A DNA stretch of 64,000 nucleotides, taken from assembly GCA_024138025.1 (NCBI GenBank), contig JAMXBD010000961.1, positions 124,001-188,000 on the forward strand. The letters are read 5' to 3'. Each line of letters starts with the position of its first letter. Positions within the stretch are counted from its first letter, which is position 1. Position numbers and translations under genes: made by a program. The notes under the pieces were generated by a model, which saw only the letters and a list, made by a program, of their open reading frames with translations, was not told the origin of the DNA and searched no databases. Below are positions 57,128 to 64,000 of the stretch, piece after piece. The DNA is from Combretum micranthum. Its lineage: Eukaryota; Streptophyta; Magnoliopsida; Myrtales; Combretaceae.

Positions 57128-57148
57128 GCAAAGGTCACTAGAGGCAAC

Positions 57149-57487
57149 ATGAGTCGTCGGAGTCCAAAGCTGGATTTGAAGTTGAACCTTTCACCACCAA
57201 GGACGACTGATCCAAGAGTGGTTTCTCCAACTCGGTCAGTTACGGTGTCCCCAACATCCACATTAAGCTCGTGTCTGTCCACAGAGTTCAACTTAAATGA
57301 GTGTGTCGGTTACCCTAACAGTCCTGAAGCAACCACATCCATGAAGCTAGTTGGGTGTCAAACATGCCTCATGTATGTGATGCTCTCCGAGGAGGAGCAA
57401 CCTAAGTGTCCAAGATGCAAGAGCACCGTATTGCTTGATTTTCTTCGAGATAACAATCAATGCCATGTCAGTAGCCGGAAGAATTAA
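57149..57487 (+). CDS. GIR1-like: GIR1-like protein, EAR-motif zinc-ribbon repressor partner
   Basis: 112 residues from ATG 57149 to TAA 57487, about the usual length. It begins MSRRSPKLDLKLNLSPP, the conserved start of this plant family, with an LxLxL EAR motif (LDLKLNL, residues 8-14) that in the family recruits TOPLESS co-repressors. A Ser/Thr/Pro-rich linker follows (SPTRSVTVSPTS). The C-terminal domain has C70-x2-C73 and C87-x2-C90, a zinc-ribbon-like pair: GCQTCLMYVMLSEEEQPKCP, then STVLLDFL. In Arabidopsis, GIR1 and GIR2 bind the homeodomain protein GLABRA2 and TOPLESS and affect root-hair development; a similar nuclear role is inferred here. No break in the frame; the only intact host gene in the window. 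Confidence 0.9.
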   Translation: MSRRSPKLDLKLNLSPPRTTDPRVVSPTRSVTVSPTSTLSSCLSTEFNLNECVGYPNSPEATTSMKLVGCQTCLMYVMLSEEEQPKCPRCKSTVLLDFLRDNNQCHVSSRKN

Positions 57488-57780
57488 GAGAGTGGATAGG
57501 TTTCTTCAATGCTTTTTCCCTTGAAAGGAGGTTGATGGATGTACTTAGTTAACTTCTCTTTATGTCTAGAAAAAGAAAAGAGAGACTTTTTTAGTACTCT
57601 AGTTCATGCATGGTTTGGTTTCCTATTTTCCCTTGCCCTTTGTACTTTTTTATGTGACTTGTCAAAGCAAAGAATACAGGTTTTGCATAGTATTTCTTCA
57701 ATAGATGTTGTCCATGACAAAATTTTTCTTCTTTATTGTACACTTAATTTTTATGGTTCTTTCTGTTATTCTTAAGATTA
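57488..57780 (+). other. Likely 3' UTR of the GIR1-like gene
   Basis: T-rich sequence after the stop with no clear AATAAA; near-match TATTTCTTCAATAGA at about 57690. The open frame 57539-57775 on + has no domain and lies in this T-rich tract. Confidence 0.35.
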
Positions 57781-60180
57781 AATTGGTGGATCGTGAGATA
57801 AGAGTATTCTCAATTGCAAAAATTTCATTTACGATCTCTAAGTCATATGTCAACATCCCAAGAATATTCATTTTATTTTTTAACGTCTATTAAAAAAGTT
57901 AATTCACATTTACTTGCATTATTTATGTGACTTATAAAAAAATAATAAACTATACAGTGTTAATATAAAAAACAATAAAAATCTCACCTCAGCAATGCAA
58001 AGGACCTCACATCGGAAGCCGGGTCAAGGATTTAACGTTAGGCCGATCTAACAACTCATGATATCAAGTAGCCATGAAGTAATATATATGTGTGTGTATA
58101 TCTATATAATTAGTCTAGCTACTCATGATAACAAGAAGTTATGAACTAAAAATAATTGAAATATAATCAGTCAAGCTGCTCATATTAGAAGATCCATTCC
58201 AATTTGTATCATTGTGGATTTGATAAAATGGATTATATAGGTATAAGAAAAAGCTTTATCAAATAGAGCTTTGTTTTCATTCTATCGTATTTCAATTGTT
58301 AATACAACTCAAAAGTACGACTATAAGCGGTACTATACCATGAAATATCAATTGCTTCAAACCCATCAACTAAATGCATTTAGTGTACGAACCATAATTC
58401 AAATGTGATTAAAAAAAAAAAGAGAAAGAAAAAGAAAGAACGAAAGAAAAGCAAGCAATATAATTTCAGCATCCAAAAATTTAAACTAGCTCATGACTTC
58501 CCGTCATATGGATGAACTTTGGTATTGGTATTGTACTTTCTAACACTCAAGAGTAAAAGACTTTGCGCATCATCCTAATGTCATTACAATACTAGCTACT
58601 AATATTGACAGGCCTTCTTACCCTCCATTAAGGTACCTCATATTATCAATAAAACTCGAGAGCATCTTTCGAAACAAACTCATGTCACAAAAAATCTCAA
58701 ATAAAAAGCCATTACCCGAAAGCCATGCAAAAGACAACATCAATACTTAATCTACACCATTCAAAATTACCGCTCTTCTTAAGACAACAAATCTATTAGT
58801 TTGTACGTGATTTATCTAATCATCAGCAACATCAAACCTTTAATTTTTTTCCTCAACTAAGCATACTGAACAAACAATTGAAATCTCAACATATATAGGT
58901 TCATTAAATTTCTAATATAAAAAGACATCTAATAAACAAAATAATTGGCTCGTGATGTCACTCTCATCTAATTCAAACCAATTATACAAATTGTCAATGT
59001 TTGATATAAAACATGTAACATAGCTATTAAATGTCTAGTTATATTTAAGATTGATAATAATCCTACAACTAAAGGAATTTTTCATTTAGCTAGGTATTAG
59101 GACTTAAAAGAGTCATTTAAGACATATAAGTACAAGCCAATAAATGTAAGGCTTAAAAAGGTTAATTGGGCATGCTATAAGGGAAGCCATTAACTACAAT
59201 AGAAGGGTAATCCATTGCATTAGGATGGGGCCAATGACCAACCAAGAAACATAGTTGATCAATCTTTCCCTTTAAAGTCTTTAATCCCTCCCTCATAAAA
59301 TAAATTTAGGTGGTCAATTTCTATGTTGCGGTTGGCCACATGTGTCTACCCTAACTTGAAAATTTCACTCTAAATAAACTTTACTTATTTTTATTTAAAT
59401 TAAATTCCTAATTTCGTATTCTATAAGCATAACTTTATTGATTTAACAATGATGTGCCATAACACCATAACAGATATGAATCTTGCAAGATCCTAATTAG
59501 CAAAAGCTTTAGTTCATAATCCATACAATATCAATTATATTATCTATCGAAATTCTAGTAGGACACTCTAACTCCATCTACATCCAACCCAACTTTTTAA
59601 CTATTTTCAACAAGAAAGAAAGACAACAACATACTCTTTTGTATGCACTCAATACCATTTTCAATATTGTAATGTGACTTATATTGTAATTCCATTATTC
59701 TAACCATTTTCTTTAATAATGTCATTCTACTTTAAAAACTTACATAAAATTTCTATACTTGTGTAAAAAAATGCATTTACCAACAATTAATATAATTATA
59801 TTCTGCACCAACCCATTAACTTTACCATAAGATCATAGATCCTTTTGTTAAGCTTAATTAGACTCCTAGATATCATCTAAAGTGAAAAAGTTAGAGGAGT
59901 TAACTTGGTTTCTCATGGTAATTAAGGTGGTTTCCTAAGAATGAGAGAGGATGGTGCCTATAGAGAAAAGGAGAAAGAGATACGTTTGGTGTAGTTTTTG
60001 TCCCTATGAAAACTACATATCTAAATGATAAGACAATGTTATCATTTCATCGAGTTTGGTTCACTTGCTAGTTCTAAACCTACATGGCTACACAAATTAA
60101 AAAGAAAGATTATATTTCAAATTAATGAAACAAGAGGGTCAACATTAGTGAATTACCCCTTCATTATAAGATCTTTTTTT
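57781..60180. other. AT-rich intergenic region, no gene seen
   Basis: An A-rich AAAGAAAGAACGAAAGAAA stretch at about 58425-58450 is the only notable repeat. No coding domain or transposon end recognised. Confidence 0.45.
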
Positions 60181-60280
60181 TTTTTTTTTTTGGGGGGGGG
60201 AGGGGGGGAGGTGGGGTGGGGGTGGGTGCAGGGGGTGGGAAGGATGGCGGCATTTCAATTTACCCCCCCCCCCCCCCCCG
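60175..60280. repeat. T-run, G-rich block and C17 run
   Basis: A T run to 60191, then G9 and further G runs to about 60240 (GGGGGGGGGAGGGGGGGAGG and on), a short spacer, and 17 C at 60263-60279. The G block fits quadruplex patterns, and the G and C runs can pair as a hairpin. The short open frame over it (60025-60342) is probably not a gene. Confidence 0.85.
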
Positions 60281-62295
60281 AAATAAACTTTGTCAATAAA
60301 ATTTACTTATATCCTAAAAGTAGGATTTTTATCCCATCATAAGTGCAACTTGATCTCTAGATGTATAGTTCATTATTATTCGCAATCTCTAAAATATACT
60401 CATTAATCTCCAATGATTTTGAGAATGTCATCAACCATGACTTCCCCGACATTATTCTAATAAAATCTCCATAACTTAATGCTAGGATCCACGTCAATCT
60501 ATTACCTGTAGTTACTCCCTTAGTTATACTCATCTTGACTAAAATTCAATACCTTTGAATAGTTTTACTTAAATTTGTCTATATCGTCATTATGGTTGAT
60601 AAAACAAGCAAATCTTGTTTATTTCAATTGTTAATCACGAAGAGGTCTCCTTTTTTAAATTTTGAAAATCCTTTCAATCAATAATCTTATGCATTGCAAT
60701 CAACTCTATCGAGTCTTTTTGACTTCTATAGCTTATTCTATGCTCCCTTGATTCAATTGACTAGTAGGATCCCTTTTTTTAATATCACAAAGTTTTAAGT
60801 AGCATCTCCTAGAAATATAATTAATAAATTTAATACATCTAATTTTTATCCATATACACATGGCAACTATAACATATTCACATGCATCTATAATTCTAAT
60901 GCAATAATAATAAAAAAGTCCTAGAATTTGAGATTTAGAGAAGCTAGTGACTCCTTAGCATATAAGAACCATGGTGTTGATATTCCTTAACACTATAAGA
61001 GTAAAAAACATAGTTGTGTCATTTTAGAGTAGTTATTCCATGAACAATTATAACTACTAATTTAAAAATACTCGTAATAATAAAAACATATATAATTTTT
61101 ATGAGGCTATCTGCATTTTAGAATTCCTAATTATAAGGGAAATTATAGTTTTATTAAATTAAACATTAATTTTTATTCAAGAAGCCTTAGTTCGCAATTA
61201 AAACCTTCATCATTGAAGAAAAAGATATTTATTACTTTAAAAAGGTAATTGCTCAAGGAAAAGCTAGTGGTTAATTAACATCTATGTTATTGAAGAAAAA
61301 AAGATAATTATCAATTAGAAGCCCTAATTATTTAAGGAAAAGTTGATTATTAACTAAAAATCCTAATTTTCCATTTAAGAGCTGCAAATTAGAACTCCAT
61401 TTATTTATGAAAAAAGCTAGTTATTAATTAAAAACCCTAATTATTTTAATTCCCCCCTTTTCCTTTTGTTCTTTCTTTTTCTTTTTTTTTTCATAAAGTT
61501 AAAAAAAGAAAAAAAATTATTAGATTGTACTAAATTAAACTTCTAAAGAATCCTAATGTAACATGAAATGTTTATTCCTCTATTACACACCTATTCTTTC
61601 ATTTGGGTAAGAGAATGTTAGTATTTTTAGATATTTTTTTATTTATCATTAATATTATTTTAGGTTCAATCATATATAATTATAGTTATTATTTCTTTAT
61701 TCTATTCTTTTAAAATTACAATTTCATTCCTACCTTGTTTCATTTTGCACACCAAAAATGCCACATTTATTATTAATAAAAATCTACACAAACTCCAAAA
61801 CATGCTAAATGCATCTTCTTCTTCATCTTTTTTTCTTTAGGAATGTATGTTTTTACTTCTAACATCTAACTATCTTTATGTTTGAGCTCTAAATCTTTAT
61901 ATTTTATAAATTTCGTCCTCACAATATGCGAAAGTTTTTTAATGTCATTAATTTTTAATTACTTTTGACATGTGTTGTGTTTTGATTTGTCCAAATTATC
62001 AATATAAATAGATAAAATAAACAATTAAGAAAATTTCAACAAATTAGTTAGAAATAACAAAAAAAAAAAAATGTAACAAAAAAACTATAAATTTTAAAAA
62101 ATAAAATGAAATGAAGACCACCTTTGTCTTAGATAATATATATATATATATATGTAACTAAACGCTAGATAACCACCACCTCTTGACATCACAAGATGAT
62201 ATTTACTAAATCTAAAGTTTTCTCTATGATAAAAGATGTTGGTGTAGTTTTTTTCCAATTTTCTACTGTTTTTTTAGTTTATATGTTTATATATT
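60281..62295. other. AT-rich intergenic region with decayed short repeats
   Basis: 61180-61450 holds four or five diverged copies of a phrase like TTATTAATTAAAAACCCTAA with AAGGAAAAGCTAGT; (AT)n at 62135-62153. No gene or transposon end recognised. Confidence 0.45.
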
Positions 62296-62761
62296 TGTAC
62301 AAATGGTCGATCATGAGACATGGGCTCTCAAGCTTAGTTTGACCCATTAAAGGATTAGCTAACCCATTGGGTCAAAGTCCAACCTATTCTAACTCATTCT
62401 AAGCTCCCAAGAGTATCCATCTCTTCTCTGGCTCGGTAGGTCAGCTCTCAAGCTAGGCATTAGGCATCACTAAGTCAAGTCACTTTGGCACCCGCCTCGT
62501 AACTATCATTTGTTTCATTTAGGGAAATGATTAGACATGGATTCATGACTTAACTCCCGCATCATCGATAGTTATTTTCAACTCTCTACTACTCCAAACC
62601 CATGACATTGCCTATAACAACCAAGAGTCTATTTCCTATAAATACCTTCCCCATCCACTTCAGTCAACAAATGTTATATCGAGAACTTTTATACTCTTAA
62701 ATTATCTCTTGAATATTCAAGATGCACTCCAACTTGAGCGTCAGAGGACTAGAAGTTGCTC
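62296..62761 (+). repeat. Left LTR of the small Tat element
   Basis: TGTACAAATGGTCGATCATG at the start; homologous to the right copy. CTATAAATACC at about 62638-62648 is a candidate TATA box. Confidence 0.7.
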
Positions 62762-62789
62762 TTTGGCTTTAGTGATGCAATCATTTGTA

Positions 62790-63395
62790 AAATGTTCCCT
62801 ATAACACTAGAGAAGGTAGCCCACAACTAGTATCACCAGTTACCTATTGGTTCCATTACTAATTTCAAGGAGTTGGCAACAAGAATCATTTTACAGTTAG
62901 TAGTCTCACTAAAAAAGATACTTTGTCCCTTATTCTCCTCAAGTAGAATGAAGATGAATCCTTATGAGATCAAGTTACTCGATTCAACAAAATAGTGATT
63001 GAAGTTGACGACTTGAACTTAAGCATTGTTGTCCATGCAGCCACTTAGGGGGTTCACTAGAATGAAGATCCTTTTCATTCCCTTACTAGGAATAAACCTA
63101 AGACATTAGAAAAGTTTTAGGAATAAGCTAGAAAGTATATACAATATGAGGATTTCATTCTTTTCGAGAGTGAAATTAAGAAGTTTTACCATCATCGATG
63201 GAAAGACAAGAAAGAAAAGGGATCTGTTAAAGATCATCTGAGTCCTCAAGAGACAAAGGAGGATCTTCACTCGAAATGGCAAAGACCAAGGGAAGAAAAG
63301 GTTCTATGATTTTAGTTTTATACCTTTTAGCCAACCGCTAGAAAAGATCTTCTTAGAGATAATGAGACTTAAGCCTTTTACATTAGCCCAATAGA
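62790..63395 (+). pseudogene. Tat Gag fragment
   Basis: Motifs of the Retrotrans_gag core across frameshifts: FPITLEKVAHN, YHQLPIGSITNFKELATRI (62840-62895), SLRDQVTRFNKIVIEVDDLN-like text (62960-63020), then KPKTLEKF and ARKYIQYEDF, and a Lys/Glu-rich tail (WKDKKEKGSVKDHL). The Gag start and all of pol are missing. Stops at several places. Confidence 0.75.
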
Positions 63396-63410
63396 ATGAA
63401 AGGGAAAATG

Positions 63411-63885
63411 TGTGGATGGTTAATTATGGGACATAAGTTCCCAAAGTCTAGTTTGACCCATTTAAGGCTCGGCAAACCCGACCATTAGGCCCAAGTTTGA
63501 CCTAATCAAACTCATCTTAAGCTCTCGAAAGCATCATCCCTTCTTTGGCCTGATTAACTAGCTCACAAGCTAGGCACTTGACAACACCAAGTGAAGTCAT
63601 TCAACACACGTCTAATAATCACCACTAGCTTTATATAGAGAAATAGATAGGCATTGATTCATGGCTTAACTTCTACATCCCTAATACTACTTTCAATAAC
63701 CTACTACTCTGTGTCCTTGATGATGTCTACAACTGCCAAGAGTTTGTATAGGATAACTATCTTCTCCACACACTCTAAAAGACAAGTATGTCACATTGAT
63801 AACTCTTATGCTATTAAATTATCTCTTGAATATTTGGGTTGCACTCTAATTAAAGTGTTACAGTGACCACGTCGTACAACCCATC
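63411..63885 (+). repeat. Right LTR of the small Tat element
   Basis: Starts TGTGGATGGTTAATTATGGG after the PPT; the right end is approximate. Confidence 0.65.
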
Positions 63886-64000
63886 AATGTACCATCGATG
63901 ATGTTTTGTTTTACAAGTCTAAGATCAAGCCTGAATACTCTAAATGTCACTGTCGACTTTGAATTAATGATAATTAACATTTAGTTATTATATTATTTTA

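Larger units (their letters stand above)
62296..63885 (+). mobile_element. Small Tat-type LTR element keeping only part of gag
   Basis: Two diverged direct repeats (62296-62761 and about 63411-63885) flank 650 bp. Shared phrases in order: AAGCTAG/CAAGCTAGGCA, CAAGTCA/GAAGTCA, TTGATTCATGGCTTAAC-like, ACAACCAAGAGT/ACTGCCAAGAGT, TAAATTATCTCTTGAATATT. The PPT (GAATGAAAGGGAAAA, 63396-63410) is followed by TGTGG; inside the left LTR edge TTTGGCTTTAGTGATG resembles a Tat PBS. LTR divergence is high (perhaps 25-30% by eye), so it is old. It is too close to the window end to see a target duplication. Confidence 0.75.

Noticed and set aside
56863..57291. 142-codon open frame on minus overlapping the GIR1-like gene
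   Set aside because: Antisense shadow of the GIR1-like coding start and its T-rich leader; Lys-rich from T runs, no domain.
57539..57893. Hydrophobic open frames downstream of the GIR1-like gene
   Set aside because: T-rich 3' UTR sequence read as Phe/Leu; no start context or homology recognised.

Overview
The window is nuclear DNA of a plant, very probably a eudicot. It is AT-rich and dominated by plant LTR retrotransposons (chromovirus, Tat and Athila lineages of Ty3/gypsy, and Ty1/copia) and by PIF/Harbinger and hAT DNA transposons. Only one host gene is confident: a small GIR1-like zinc-ribbon protein with an EAR repression motif at 57149-57487 (+). There is no sign of bacterial, organellar or viral gene organisation.

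Layout. (1) 1-5029: the end of an LTR, then a decayed chromovirus pol gene on + (RT, RNase H, integrase, chromodomain-like tail). Its RT is split by a solo LTR (765-2368, target duplication TCTAG). (2) 5030-30857: a decayed Tat-lineage gypsy element on the minus strand, about 25.8 kb long because it took in four later insertions: a solo gypsy LTR (7054-8568), a young Athila element (9482-18530, target duplication GAAGA), a solo copia-type LTR (20165-21599) and an Ac/Ds-like hAT element (27433-28279, target duplication GATCTTAA). Besides gag-pol on minus it carries an antisense, intron-containing gene on + with its own TATA box and a 42-bp minisatellite. (3) 30858-39500: AT-rich intergenic DNA with decayed LTR-like tracts, a foldback element and two unidentified open stretches on minus at 37.2 and 38.4-38.7 kb. 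(4) 39512-about 54300: a cluster of PIF/Harbinger termini and a PIF/Harbinger element on minus (transposase plus Myb/trihelix-like ORF1). ORF1 is split by a copia element (43177-52970, target duplication CTAAC), which is itself split by a solo LTR (44131-46016, target duplication GGGCC). (5) 55064-55406: a PIF/Harbinger MITE just upstream of the GIR1-like gene. (6) 57500-62295: AT-rich intergenic DNA with a G-run/C-run block at 60.2 kb. (7) 62296-63885: a small Tat element keeping two LTRs and part of gag.

How it fits together. The elements nest up to three deep, and at several junctions removing the insert plus one target-duplication copy restores the older reading frame. Most elements are dead: stops, frameshifts, and changed catalytic residues in the Tat integrase and protease. 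The Athila copy is the youngest, with LTRs differing by roughly 1% by eye, yet it lacks the RT core, RNase H and integrase core. I did not find a convincing wholly new system. The best candidates for a second look are the antisense gene inside the Tat element, the deleted but recently inserted Athila copy, and the unidentified open frame at 38.4-38.7 kb. All alignments and counts were made by eye.
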